Assembly: GCA_020465985.1 (NCBI GenBank) | Contig: JAANYP010004395.1 | Span: forward strand, 1,207,432-1,271,431 | DNA: 64,000 nt | From: Centrapalus pauciflorus | Lineage: Eukaryota; Streptophyta; Magnoliopsida; Asterales; Asteraceae | Direction of reading: 5' to 3' | Shown here: positions 33,720 to 45,727 of the stretch, piece by piece | Numbering within the stretch: the stretch's first letter is position 1 | Layout: each line of letters opens with the position of its first letter | Made by a program: the position numbers and the translations under genes | Notes under the pieces: model-generated | The model's database searches: none | Seen by the model: only the letters and a program-made list of their open reading frames with translations | Told to the model about the DNA's origin: nothing

Positions 33720-36700
33720 TCATTGATCGTAGTGGTAGGAATGTCCGTTCTCACTGCCCTGACTAATTTCGTTACCATCAACATAACTTGGATTATTGCC
33801 AATGCTATGCCCTGAGCTAGCACTGCTACTTGTGTCAAGAGTAGAGTCTGAAGCATTGATGTTCTGGGTTTTTGTTGACTCCGATCTCACGCTATACACA
33901 GAAGAAGCAGGAACTTTCGTGATCATTGCACGCATATTACCAGGCATGCTTCGCCTTATATCCTATATGAACAAAAAATCCATGAACCGAAAGAAAGTCA
34001 TGGGCTACACAAGATTCCTTTATTTTGTTTTTTTATTAGAGGAAATATATATTTGAAAAGATGCTAAATCTCTTCTATAATTTATGCATCAAGTCAATAT
34101 ATGAACATGACAAGATAGATAACATTGAATATGACATATGAAACAAGATAATAGACACATACCAAATGTCTCATTGCCATGTCAAATGATTTCTTTGAAA
34201 GTGTTCTTCCGAAGCCCGAATTGTCTTGGGACACCGACAGCTTCCCAGATGTATTATTCTGATCATGATCTTGCCTAGGTGGAGCCAGCTTTCTCATGTT
34301 TACAACCCTTTCAACCATTTTTGTGCCCATCAAAACTGGGTTTACATCATCGTTTACGTTAGTAAACCCACGACTCCTCGTTAGCCCAGATTTGATGATG
34401 TTATTAGCACTACCATTTGAAACCTGTCTTCTGGAAGGAGTGGAGGAGCTCCTTTTTGGTATTGCTTTTGAATTGGTTTCAGTCACAGGCAATTTAACAG
34501 CAGTTGGAAGCCTTCCTCTTGATGCTGAAGCAGGCCTGTCAGGTGAAGATTTCTTTGTATTTGGAGGAGCTTCAGTTGCAAATCCAGGCGCCTCTGGTAG
34601 ATTCTTTGATGGTCTGGATTTAACTGATGGGGAACTACCACGTAACGATGTTGAATTTTTTAAACTAGGAGCACGTCCTTTTATTACGGAGGAAGACCTA
34701 CCTCCATTCACAGATGTGACAAGTAAACCAGATGGATTGGATGGTCGCTGAGTTGGAGTTGAAGATCTTGAAGTTGATTTGGAAGCAGCAATTATGGAGG
34801 GTCGGGGCGTTGACGTCGAAGACCTTGATGTAGGCTTTGAAGGAGCAGCAAGTATGGAGGGTCGAGGTGTTGGGGTAGAAGACCGAGCAGATCTTGTAGG
34901 AGCCACTGGCTTCATGGCAGCAACTGTCGGTCGTGATGTCGGAGTGGAAGATCTTGATGGTTTTGTTGTTGATGTTAGAGTAGGTCGTGGTGTTGGTGTT
35001 GCGGATCTAGACACTGTTGATGGACCCTTTCTTACCGGTGATGATCGTCTAATGGAACCACTGGAAGATTTTATGCCATTGGAGGATGCTTGAAGTTTGG
35101 GTGCTATGTTAGTTGTTGAAGTACCATCTGTAGGGCAGTTTTCTAGCTACAATGCCATATAGGAAATACAAAAATTGATTATGACATTGCAAATAAAAAC
35201 ATGATATAAACTCAAAAAAAAAATTATATCCGGAGGTGAGAGTGGGTAATGCAAATGCAAGTCATTAGCTGAAAATATGAAAGAGCTTCGAACTGAAGTT
35301 AGTAGTGCACTTACTCCGGAATCCAGAGAAGTAGATTGGCCATTATTAGACAGACTGTGACTAGTAGGAGCTTTCTGTTCTTTCATTTCGTTTGCAGGTA
35401 TTGAGTTATGAGGCGGTGAAAGAAGCCTGAGATCACAAAGTACAAAAAATAAACATTGACTAAGAATAGAGACATAAGGTAGACTAGATTTATGTAACTG
35501 TTTGACTAGGTCAAATGTCTAAAGTAACATCCTTCAACAAGGACAAACTACAAGGCATCTTGTGAGTAATAATCAATAACATCAGTAGTTTTTAATGATC
35601 ACACCGTTACTAATACAATAGTTCTGATATTTAGTTTGCACTTTGCATGTGAAATATAAAATCCTTCTCAAATCTCAATCTTCTTTAGGATGCCACTTTA
35701 TTTACAGTTTCTTATTTGCATGACATACATTTGATAAAAACAAAAGGTGTCCACATTTTATAAAAAATCATAAAGTGCTTTTTGTGTCTTGTTAAAAAAA
35801 AGTACAGAAAATCTGCTAGGTTCTCATATTCAGAGCAAATAGTCATTAAAAATCCTAGAGCAACAATTGGCAAATCCAGAGTGCTATCATGCTTGAAAGT
35901 TGAACTTCCCCTGGATTTGGTCATTTCAGCTCCAGTAACTCGCAAGGTTTAACAAAGTAGCTAAAAGTATAAATACCAATGGTAATCTGTGGCGTCGTTC
36001 TCGGAATTCAATAAATTATCAGCAACAGGATCCTGACCATGTATCATTGATTTTGTTTCGGGCAACAATCTGTACTCAGATCCACCAGAGTCTGCACCAA
36101 ACCGTATATTTGTCATTATTAAACTGTGAATGAAAGTTCAGCAGAAAAGCCATCATGGAACCAGAAGACATTAAATATACCACTATACATTATAAGTTTT
36201 TTGCATACCCAATATATGCATGTGACTTGTATGATACAACATACAGTGCAATCCAATAGAATTGGTAATCAGAAAAGAGGATTATGTAGGGACAACAGAC
36301 CCAGAGTTGCTTAGGATTCTCAGATAACGGTCAAGATGGTGATCGCTGGGTGCTGGCATGAGTCATGCTTTATAAGCTGTATCCTTGTTACTAGTACCAT
36401 TTAATGGTCCCCGTCTTGATGGTACAACAACAAACAAAGCTTTACAATAAACTTGGATATAACTCCACTTATTACTTCTCATTGGTACACGAGTTCAAAA
36501 GCTATACACTTTAACTTTAGATGTCAATGAGTTGTATCTTAGCATAGACTTCATAAAGCTTTTTATTACTGCGTTAAATATTTAAAGTTATAGCACTATA
36601 ACATAAATAGATTAATGTTGCAATTCACTTTCACAAAAAAATCCTTGTGATGTTAATCGGTATGTTAAAATGGTATGGATTCTTGAATCTTGATTAAGAA

Positions 36701-37856
36701 AAGACAATTATAATATAATATGTTGTACTAATACAATAAAACATCCTCCACACAAACAAAGGTTCTCCTTTCATTTTTGAAATTTTGAATTTTAGTAATT
36801 TTCAAATTCAAATGTAACACGGATTAACTCAGTATTCAATCTCAGAGCCTGAATCGCACAGATTCTTTTGCAGCACTCTGGATGAATTCTTCACCACCAC
36901 TAAATGTGCAGAATATTACCTTTTCCTATGGGAAGTCTTCTCCTGGAAAATACTATAACTGCATGTAGAGTTCATGGTATCCATATCCATATGGATCAGG
37001 GCCCTCAGTATGGGTAGATCCATACCAGATTATATTGTTCAAAACCCAACAAGATAATATGTCGGAAGTAGGGATACATTACTACCAAACGTGCTCCAAA
37101 AAAGGTTCACCTTTGATTTTGAATATGTAAGTCTATATTTTTCAAATTTTAAAATTAAAATAGAATCTTTTTCCAGTCTCTTATTTTGTGTGTTGCTAAT
37201 TGTGTGTATGTCAATTTTCTCTGCACCTAGAAATAATGCGTCCATTATTAGGTTAGGCAATAATTTATGTTTTACAAGTCAAGTGTGGATGTCTGGACGA
37301 TTTTGGGACACGGTAGTAAAAATTTTGTTCTTTCGAATCTAATTGGTGCATTTTTCTCAGGAATCAAGTTGGGATGTGTCGGAGGGCAATACAAATCAGA
37401 AAAGGATCGGATTGAAATTAAATGTGATGCTCCTGTAGCGAAAAGTGATTGAAGCCAAATTCAAATTTGCAGAAATCAGAGCAGAAGCAACCATAAGTAA
37501 ATAAAAGTAAAATGAATTACCTAATGGTGCTGGAAAATCATTCGATTCCTGAAGAAAATCCAGATTGAGATTGGGTCCAGTGAAATCGACTAACAACGAG
37601 AGATCATCACATTTCTCCTTCTCCTTAGTGTCTCCGGAGCTCATCTCCTGTTGTCTAAACTCAATAGACGCCTGCAAATTTTCAGCAAAAAAGAAATCCA
37701 GTGTAAAGCACAAATACAGCATACTAACATGGATCTAAATGGGATATGAGTAACTCAAGTAGACAAATATTCATATTGGATAGCACATTCCTTCCTATCT
37801 GAATAACAATAATAATAAAAACAGCTGAAGATTAGATTAGAAGCACTCACATTCAT
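33720..37856 (-). CDS. BPP-type basic Ser/Pro-rich protein, 6 coding exons, 536 aa
   Basis: Plant-specific basic proline-rich family (Arabidopsis At3g09000, At2g40070, At2g38160, At5g01280). Members have been described as microtubule-associated; the role here is inferred. Exons in transcription order: 37856-37851 (ATG AAT only), 37671-37521, 36091-35977, 35426-35315, 35146-34163 and 33962-33720. All introns are GT..AG and frames close. Landmarks: DYHWLLSPPH near residues 88-97; VRKGPSTVSRSATPTPRPTL opening a low-complexity array of (R)SSTPTPRPS modules; the C-terminal signature SFDMAMRHLDIRRSMPGNMR then ITKVPASSVYSVRS. Strongly basic and probably disordered, no membrane span. The two-codon first exon is the least certain part; the next in-frame Met (MSSGDTKEKEK) is an alternative start. 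Confidence 0.88.
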
Positions 37857-38190
37857 TATATTTGTGAAGCAACGTACAGAAGAAGAAGAAGAAGCAGGGA
37901 ATCTGAGTGGAGATTGTTGGATTTGGTAAAGATGTTGGATTTTTGTCAAGTAATGACAGATTGAGGGAGGAGCGGTGGGAAGAACACGCGATGTTCGTGA
38001 ATGAGAGAGAGAGAGAGAGAGAGGGGTGATTTGTTTTCTTGAGTTTGGATTTGGATTCGGATTCGGATTCCTTCTACACACACACACACACAGTTGTCCG
38101 TTGTCTCTCTCACACACACACAGAGAGGATGGTAATGGTATGTGCTGTGGACTGTGGGTTTTATTATATAGTCCAGTCCCTCCACATGAA
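37857..38190 (-). promoter_or_regulatory. 5' UTR/promoter of the BPP-type gene with GA and CA microsatellites
   Basis: A purine/pyrimidine-biased leader containing (AG)n at 38003-38022, (CA)n at 38078-38092 and CTCTC/CACAC tracts near 38105-38125. Read on the minus strand, it is the CT-rich leader typical of plant genes. The long minus ORF here (37755-38267) is leader translation. Confidence 0.5.
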
Positions 38191-38897
38191 AAGAGGGATG
38201 ATGAGAGAGGGGGAAGGGAAGACAGACAACCCACCCCAGAATTTGAATTCAATTTATGTATGCTCACTCTTTTTATTTTATTTTCTTTTAACTGATTAAT
38301 TTGTTATTTTAATTAATTAATTTACACTTAAACATCAATAGGGTGGGAAGATACACAATTTAAACATCAATATGTCAATTCTCAACTACTTTGAATTTTC
38401 TAACTTTATTGCGCCTTATTTCAATTATATTGTAAAGAGAATAGTACATACCAAAAAAAAAAAGGTTAATAATTTTTCTTATTTTTCAAATGAGTGTCCA
38501 ATAAAAACTTACCTTGCATTTTCCTATCTATTTTAACAATGTTAACGGCAAAAAAAAAATACTTAACTCCTCTTAAATCATAAAAATAAAACATTTGAAA
38601 AATTAAGATTGTTTCGTAAATAATAAAATAAACTAGTTTAATACTCGTGTATTGCTTGGAACATAATGATTTAAGAAAATATATTATTCATAGACTACAT
38701 GAAACATGTAATTACAATAATTTTTTAAACTGAATAACATTATACATACAATTAACGTATATGTAATTATCATAACAAACAATTTAAAAAAAAATGGTGT
38801 TAATAGGACACCATATTTGTCAGTCATGTCAATGAAAAAATGGTTTGGTGGACATTTTCATGGTTACCCAAATAAAAAAACACTTATATATAATATA
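38191..38897. other. Intergenic, AT-rich
   Basis: No gene, RNA or element recognised. Confidence 0.5.
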
Positions 38898-39305
38898 ATA
38901 AAAATTTGTAGAAATCATTAAATCTTCTATTAATAATCTAATATTGTTCAAACTTTGAAATATAAATAAAAGTTTGTGATAAAGAACTAGATATTATATT
39001 AACATTTTTATATATCTTTCTAGTTGAGCCACTTATCTAATTATATATGACAAGATAATATATATGCACATCAATTTAGTAAGTTGTTTCAGTTTAAAAA
39101 AGATTATTTAGTTGTTGAATAAAGTTGTTATAATGTAAAATAACTTCACTAAAACCATAGATATGTAATATGGAACAATTATTATCAATTTTTGGTAGAG
39201 GTCCCTTAAGTATATAATATAATAATATATCATTAATGAATTTGTCATAAGACTCAATAGCTGTGATATGTTTATAGATCATGTGTTGTGCAATATTCAA
39301 ATATT
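38898..39305. repeat. Direct repeat unit 1
   Basis: About 408 bp that reappear at 39498-40137 (for example ATTAAATCTTCTATTAATAA, GTTTGTGATAAAGAACTAGA, ACAATTATTATCAATTTTTG). Non-coding. A SINE lies between the two units. Confidence 0.85.
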
Positions 39306-39309
39306 TTTT

Positions 39310-39493
39310 GAACGACTGGTGTGGTGGTTATCGTCTAGGCCCAACTGCCGACAGATCCTGGTTCGATCCCCACCACAATCACCTAGTTTGATTAAATCTC
39401 CAGAGTTAGATTAGTTCACCTGAAGAAAAAAAAACCCAAAATCCGCCTCAAGTGAAGATCGTACCCGGGTAACTACCCTTCCCAAGGCCCCTA
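39310..39493 (+). mobile_element. tRNA-derived SINE
   Basis: About 180 bp with RNA polymerase III internal promoter boxes: an A-box-like TGGTGTGGTGG at 39317-39327 and a perfect B box GGTTCGATCCC at 39360-39370, spaced as in a tRNA. It continues into a tRNA-unrelated tail containing GTACCCGGGTAACTACCC. No acceptor-stem pairing, so it is not a tRNA gene. Target duplications were not resolved. Confidence 0.75.
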
Positions 39494-39497
39494 TGAA

Positions 39498-40137
39498 ATC
39501 ATAATAAAAATACATAGAAATCATTAAATCTTCTATTAATAATCAATATTGTTTTAACTTTGAAATATAAATAAAAGTTTGTGATAAAGAACTAGATATT
39601 ATGGTTACATTTTTATATGTCTTTCTATTGAGCCACTTATCTAATTATATATGACAAAATAATATATTCATATCAATTTAGTAAGTTGGTTCAGTTCAAA
39701 TAAGATTATTTAGTTGTTGAATAAAATTGTCATTTGTTAATTTAGGGGTGGCAATTTGGCCCGTCGGGTCAAATGGGTTGATAACCAAAAGTTATAAAAT
39801 TTACATAATTTTGAAATTTTTTCCTAAAAACAATTTTTTTAATATATACACCGTTTTATAAAATTTCATTTTAAAAAAAATTATGTTTAAGATTAGTTTT
39901 TTAGTACGGGTCAATTTTATCGTCCCGTCCATTTGACTCGTTAGGTCATAATTGTCACCCCTAGTTTTTATAATGTAATAACTTCACTAAAACCATATAC
40001 ATGTAATATGGAACAATTATTATCAATTTTTGGTAGAGGTCTCTTAAGTATATAAAAAATCATCAATAAATTTTCACAAGACTGAATAACGGTAATATGT
40101 TTATAGATTATGTGTCCAATATGGCAATATTCAAATG
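39498..40137. repeat. Direct repeat unit 2 (interrupted by a MITE)
   Basis: Second copy of 38898-39305. It is longer because of the 219-bp insertion at 39744-39962; with that removed, the two copies are about the same length. Confidence 0.85.
39744..39962. mobile_element. hAT-like MITE inserted in repeat unit 2
   Basis: TIRs AGGGGTGGCAATTTGGCCCG and, inverted, AGGGGTGACAATTATGACCT; further inside, GGGTCAAATGG pairs with CCATTTGACTC. Repeat unit 1 shows the empty site. The flanking octamers have diverged (GTTAATTT / GTTTTTAT). Confidence 0.75.
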
Positions 40138-40386
40138 TATATATTGATTAATTAATAAAGTTAATTATAACATTAATATAATTTTTATTTTATATTAAAT
40201 AGATTATCATAAAGATTGCATGATAAGATACATTACACGGACACAAAATTGACTATTATTCATTGTGTATATAAAAACAATGATTTTTATATTATTATAA
40301 AATCATATAAATAAAATATTTATAAATATATATATGTTATAAAAGTGTATGATAAATTTTAGAATAAATAATGACAACTTTGAAAT
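40138..40386. other. Intergenic, AT-rich
   Basis: Nothing recognised. Confidence 0.5.
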
Positions 40387-40669
40387 TAAGGATGACAATC
40401 GAATCGGATTTCGGGTTATTGTATTCTTGCTAACATGTTTTGTAATAAAAATTTGTCAACCGAGGCCGACAATTTTGATCTAACGGGCAGAACGATCCAA
40501 ATGACTCAGAGTAAACAAGTAATGTGGAACATAATTATTTTAATAAATTAAATTTTAAACAATGATGTATTAAACAAATTTTATATTTTGAAAAAAAATT
40601 CAAATGTATGTTTAAAAAAAAATTGCCATCGATCCGTTTGTTTGAATTGGCCAGAATTATCACCCCTAA
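40387..40669. mobile_element. hAT-like MITE, related to 39744-39962
   Basis: Left end TAAGGATGACAATCGAATCG and inverted right end TTAGGGGTGATAATTCTGGC. The ends resemble the MITE at 39744-39962. The target duplication is poorly preserved. Confidence 0.5.
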
Positions 40670-41111
40670 TGTCAAACATTTTATCTTCGTGTCGAGTTTG
40701 AGTGGTGTCAACTTTTTAAGTGTTTAGTTCGTGTCGACCCATTTATTTTTTTAATTCATGTTTTTCAATTTTGACTTTTGTTTATGAAATTGATATTTGG
40801 TTTTCGATTTCAGTTTACAATTTTCAAGGTAGATATTCGGATTTTGGTTCAATTTAAAGTTTGAAAAACAATAGATTTAAGTGACAAAATCTAAACGTTT
40901 GGCCTAACTTAAATCAATAAATATTTGTTGTTTTAATACATTCATAAAATTCAACTTTTTAGTTTTTTACTTAACAAATTATGGGTCAATCACATTAATT
41001 CCGGGTAATATGGGTGATCTTAACCCGACCTTGATCCATTTTCAAGCCACTTTAGGTTAAAGTCAAGTTTGCATCGATTTTTTCTTAATAGTTACTATTT
41101 TAATATAATAC
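40670..41111. other. Intergenic; possible further hAT-type relics
   Basis: Contains GGGTCAATCACATTAATTCC and GGTAATATGGGTGATCTTAACCCGACC words reminiscent of the same MITE families, but no paired ends. Confidence 0.3.
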
Positions 41112-41114
41112 TAA

Positions 41115-41769
41115 GGGGCTATTTGATTGTTTTTGTTATTAAGTTCTGTCTGGATTAAGTTGTATGTCTGGATTAAGTTGACTGATTAGAAAAATACGAT
41201 TGTTGTTTTTTTATGTACTGAATAAACTGTCTGAATAAATAATAATTACTCATTTACCCTTTAATGTTGATCAACAGATTGTTATAACACAAGACAAATT
41301 ATGCAGAAAACAAATATAAAAATTAAAAATTAAGCATTAAAAATGTCAGTTATAACAAAAAGCAAATTAAACATAAAAATATTTATTGGCAGTTAAACAT
41401 AAAATAAACATTTATATTTACATTAATTTTGACATAAATTAAACATTAAGAATAAAAAATAAATATAACTATTAATAAATAACAATGTAAATAAGACAAA
41501 AGGGATGTAAATAATTAACTGTACATTATAAATAAATAAAAAATAATAAAAACAAGCATCCAATGAGAGTTGAGCATGAAAGGTTCAAGAAGGGGTAATT
41601 TTGGAATGCATGTATGTGAATGGGAAGGACACCCATGCTCTTGACTTATTTGAAGAGCTGACCGAGTTTTTATCAATCAGCATTAAGTCATTAACAAACA
41701 AAAGAATATGACTAAAGTAATAAGTCATTTAACGCATTAAATTCAATTAAGTCATAAACAAACACACCC
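41115..41769. mobile_element. Tourist-like element, 655 bp
   Basis: Left end GGGGCTATTTGATTGTTTTT and inverted right end GGGTGTGTTTGTTTATGACT, flanked by TAA on both sides (41112-41114 and 41770-41772), the PIF/Harbinger-type target duplication. AT-rich interior without transposase. Confidence 0.75.
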
Positions 41770-42000
41770 TAAGTTTTAAATTGATCCATCACAATCATCC
41801 GGGAATATATTTTTATTAAATTTACCAATACTTATCTTCATATAGTCAAATTATATTACTAGCTTTATTTTTAAGGGTTTAAAATTCCATAACTACGAAA
41901 CACAACTAATGATCTTGAAACTTTAAGGAAAAGTTAAAAACCACTTTAGGAACGTTTTTTTTATTGATTTGCTTAAAATTCTGACGTCAACATTAGAAAT

Positions 42001-42936
42001 GGAAAAAATCGTCAAATAGCTACGTAGTTTTGAGTTTGTACATATTTATGTAGTATACTTTTTTTGTGCACATTTAGTTGTCAAACTTTTAAAAATGTTT
42101 CAATTAGGTAGTTGGGTGACCTAGTAACCGGCACCAACAAGTTATCATGCTTACGTGGACGATTTTTTCAAAAAAAAAAGACATCAAATAGCTATGTAGT
42201 TTTAAATTTGTACACATTTATGTTGTGTATTTTTCTTTTGTGCACATTTACTAGTAAAAACTTTTAAAGATGTTTCAATTAAGTAGTTGGGTTATCTGAA
42301 AATCGATAACGACCAGTTATTATGCTTATGTGGACATTTTATAATTTGGAATTAGAAAACCTAAGATGGTTTATTTTTTTTCTCTAAAACTATAAAAAAA
42401 ATTCATAAACAAAACATGTATCAAATTGATAAGATATGTTTTCATTTTATAACAATATATTAGAGTATTCAACTCCTAAACGTGATATCTATCAAGTGGA
42501 AATGATATGTTTAATTTGAATTTGATGCCTACCGTGTTTAGGAATCATTTATAGAAGAAAAAAAACATCAAATTTTTTTAAGTCTATGTCATAAAACATG
42601 TCCATATAAGCGTGGCAACCGGTTGTTATGGATTTTCAAGTAACCCAGACTACCTAACTGAAACATTTTTAAAAGTTTGACTACTAAATGTGCACAAAAT
42701 AAATATACACAACATAAATGTGTAAAAACTTAAAAGTACATAGCTATTTGATGTCATTTTTTTGTTTAATAAAGTGTCCATGTAAGCATGGTGACCGGTT
42801 GGTGTCGGTATTCAAGTCACCCAACTATCTAATTGAAACATTTTCAAAAGTTTGACTAGAAAATGTGCACAAAAAAGTACACTACATAAATGTGACCAAG
42901 CTCAAAAGTTTGTAGCTATTTGATGCCATTTTCCCA
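42001..42936. mobile_element. Mutator-like foldback element with duplicated arms
   Basis: 936 bp with perfect 9-bp target duplications ATTAGAAAT (41992-42000 and 42937-42945). Each half holds two direct copies of a module of about 170 bp (AAATAGCTAC..TTTGTACACATTTATGT..GTGCACATTTA..GTTTCAATTAxGTAGTTGGGT..CCGGT..GTGGAC). The two left copies (42012-42160 and 42185-42340) are inverted relative to the two right copies (42596-42770 and 42773-42930). The 9-bp duplication points to the Mutator superfamily. Non-coding. Confidence 0.85.
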
Positions 42937-42945
42937 ATTAGAAAT

Positions 42946-43227
42946 CACCATTTTTGATCATTCAAGTTTTATCAATGGAGGTTTGAGGAAGAAGATGAGT
43001 TTTCAAAAAAGTTTAGAAACACAAAACCAAGTAGGAAATTCATAACTAACATATAAGAGAGCATAAGAATGTAGAAATGTGAGAGTAGCGAGCAAGTTAG
43101 TGATTTAAAATAACACAAGTCTTACCCGTTTAACTAGTTTCTAGGTTTTTAATCAGTAGTTTGCAATCCATTGGTCAAAGAGGTAAACGGGACAATAGGG
43201 TGGGGCTACCCCCTATAGGTAGGCCCT
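42946..43227. other. Intergenic
   Basis: No gene. The last part, just before the microsatellite, appears to belong to the truncated LTR described next. Confidence 0.4.
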
Positions 43228-43229
43228 CA

Positions 43230-43293
<64 letters not shown>
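43228..43293. repeat. (TC)n microsatellite
   Basis: About 64 bp of uninterrupted CT repeats. The Ser-Leu and Arg-Glu repeat ORFs on either strand come from it. Confidence 0.95.
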
Positions 43294-43297
<4 letters not shown>

Positions 43298-43560
43298 CTT
43301 GCTCGACAAGTTACGTCGGGTGCGACATTGGTACCCAAAAATGTTAATTTTTGATATTGTAGTCAAACGACTCGGTTTTCTGCGTGGATTAACATTTCGA
43401 TTCTTAAAACGATCAATTCTTATTTTCATACCAGTCATTACATTGAATCTTGATTTATTATATAATCGATAATTCACTAAGTCGAATTTACAATTTTAGG
43501 TGTTACAATCTCCTTCTCATTAGACTGATCTTGTCCTCGAGATCACTGGACTTGAAACAA
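43294..43560 (-). mobile_element. 3'-end fragment of a Ty3/gypsy element with partial LTR
   Basis: On the minus strand, 43553-43508 reads SSDLEDKISLMRRRL then a stop, resembling the gypsy pol C-terminus (xEDKISLR..). A purine-rich GAGAAGGAGA follows and then TGTAACACCTAAAATTGTAA at 43507, a typical gypsy LTR start. The LTR-like sequence runs to the CT microsatellite. No second LTR or pol body was found, so this is a truncated relic. Confidence 0.45.
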
Positions 43561-44605
43561 GTTTAGGTATTTCGTCAATATTACCGTTTTTAATTCCCAA
43601 TTGAGGTTCGGTCACCTGATATCATACATAAATCATGATAAATTAAATGTTTCATGATAAATTAAAGATGATATAAAAGTAGAAATATAATTTTTCGGTT
43701 ATTTATTAAAGTTGAAATGAAAGTGAAATATTGATATTAATAATAGAAAGAAAAAAGAGAAAATTGATGATGAGAATGACATAATTTGGAAATACGTTTT
43801 AAGGTGGTCAAAGAATTAAAAGCTGGGTCAGAGCTTAACTAACATGGGGTGTTTGCATTTACTGCCAAAAAAGAAATTTAAATCCGACGGCTAACAATTC
43901 ATCAAAACTACCTGTAGCTGTATCCATCAAAGTCATGAGTTAGGTCCCACACAGCCCTTATTACTTTTGAAATCAGATGTGGGTCCAGAGATGTATCCTC
44001 CCTTTATCATGAAGACGCACGGACGCAAATTTCGAGATTGTGTATCTATTTATTTTCATCGCTTTTTATTTGTTAAGTGCTTAACGATAATAAATGAAAA
44101 AGTCTAAAAAGACACCCCATTATACTAAATAGATACCTCTATTAATAGCTTCTTTCTTTTTTTGACTAACTTTTCCTAACATGAACATCTATGAATGTGC
44201 AGACCCTAGCTTTAAATGTTAATGGAACGTTAACTAAATGCTCATAACTGTGTTACAAATTTATCTTTATTTATCAATATAATAATAATAATAATAATAT
44301 TTATACTTTTTCTGCTAAACGCAATTGCCCAAACAGATTCGATGGTACATGGAGTAGATGTAATAAATGTTGCTTCTAGATTTGCATATGTATCGATTTT
44401 GGGTCACCTACGTACGAGTTTTGTATGGAGAGAGGGTTAGGAGGACAAGGTGATCGATCAATCCTCTTTCACATTTGCTTTTCTTGATTGTGGCCAACTT
44501 TGCAAATTATGATCAATGATGATCGAGGTAAGTGAAAAAAATAGTCATCGGGCTATATCTAACAAAAGTAACTTCAATGGTTGCATCATTGAAGTGTCTG
44601 TATGG
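43561..44605. other. Intergenic
   Basis: AT-rich with a short (AAT)n run near 44280. No gene recognised. Confidence 0.5.
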
Positions 44606-44613
44606 GATACAAT

Positions 44614-45719
44614 TAGGGCTGCAAATGAATCAAACGAACATAAACAATGATATGTTTATATTTGTTTGTTTAACTTTATTCGAACATAAATGAAACTAGA
44701 TTTTTTATTTGTATTCATTCGTCAAGGAGTTAGTCATGTTTGTGTTCATTTATGTCCGTTCGTTTAACAGATAATTGAACATAAACGAAGGATCATTAAT
44801 GAACAATTAAAGAAACACAACTGAACATGATGAACATAAATGAACGAACATGTTGACTAAAAACAAACTCCATAATACAAGGTTCATAATTTTCAAATTA
44901 CGTTAACATATTCATAAGTATTATAAATGATTTTAAACAATAGTAAATTAGTGTATTAGAAAACAATAAGGGGCTGTTTGGTAGAGAGACTTGAAGGAGA
45001 ATTGTGATTTCTCTTGTTTGAGAGAAATGCTTTCAATTTTTGGGCGGAGAATTAAATTCTCTGGAAATTGTTTGAAGATAAAATATGGAGAAATGCAATT
45101 CTCTCCATTTGGTAGAGAAATTGTGAGAATTGACTGTCTTGTGTCTCTATTCCACCTGAGCCACCATTTCTCCTCTTTATTTCTCTGTTGATACCAAACA
45201 TGATACACAATTTCAATTCTCCACACAATTCCATTTTACCCCAATTCCATTTCTCCCCATTTCCATTTCTATATCTCCTCATTTTTTTTTATTGTACCAA
45301 ACGCACCCTAAGTTCAATTTTAATACTAAATTAACATCCTTCAAACAATTGAATATTTTTTTTATCTATATTTAATATCACCAATCATCTAGTACTAGAG
45401 TATGAAGTTTAATTTTAAATTTATAATATCATATAATAATGATAATAATAATTAATAGCAATGTGTTTATATTAAAAATAATATAAATCTTAGAACTCAT
45501 TATATATTAACGAACAAACGTAACGAATGAAGGTAACGAACAAACATAAATGAACGAACTTAACCGAACGTTCGCAAACATAAATTAACGAACGAAGTTT
45601 ATGTTCATGTTCGTTCATTTAATAAAACGAACAAAAAGTTGTGTTCATTTTCATTCGTTTAATAAATAAACGAACATAAACGAGCTTTCCACCAAATATT
45701 CGGTTTTTTTACGGCCCTA
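44614..45719. mobile_element. hAT-like element with CGTTCGTTTATGTTCG subterminal repeats
   Basis: Ends TAGGGCTGCAAATGAATCAA and, inverted, TAGGGCCGTAAAAAAACCGA. Flanking octamers GATACAAT (44606-44613) and GATATAAA (45720-45727) match at 6 of 8 positions. Both arms carry many GAACATAAACGAACG-type words. The element is split by the Tourist-like MITE at 44970-45308; without it, about 767 bp. No transposase. Confidence 0.75.
44970..45308. mobile_element. Tourist-like MITE nested in the hAT-like element
   Basis: 339 bp. Left end GGGGCTGTTTGGTAGAGAGA, inverted right end GGGTGCGTTTGGTACAATAA, target duplication TAA at 44967-44969 and 45309-45311. The arms are partly self-complementary (GGAGAATTGTG.. 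/ ..CACAATTTCAATTCTCC). Short ORFs here are by-products. Confidence 0.85.
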
Positions 45720-45727
45720 GATATAAA

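Noticed and set aside
37755..38267. 170-aa minus-strand ORF upstream of the BPP-type gene
   Set aside because: Covers the CT/CA-rich leader and the two-codon first exon; composition is microsatellite-driven.
39310..39380. A tRNA gene
   Set aside because: Good A and B boxes but no acceptor stem or clear anticodon arm; the sequence continues into a SINE tail.
43161..43477. Ser-Leu and Arg-Glu repeat ORFs
   Set aside because: Produced by the CT microsatellite within a truncated LTR.
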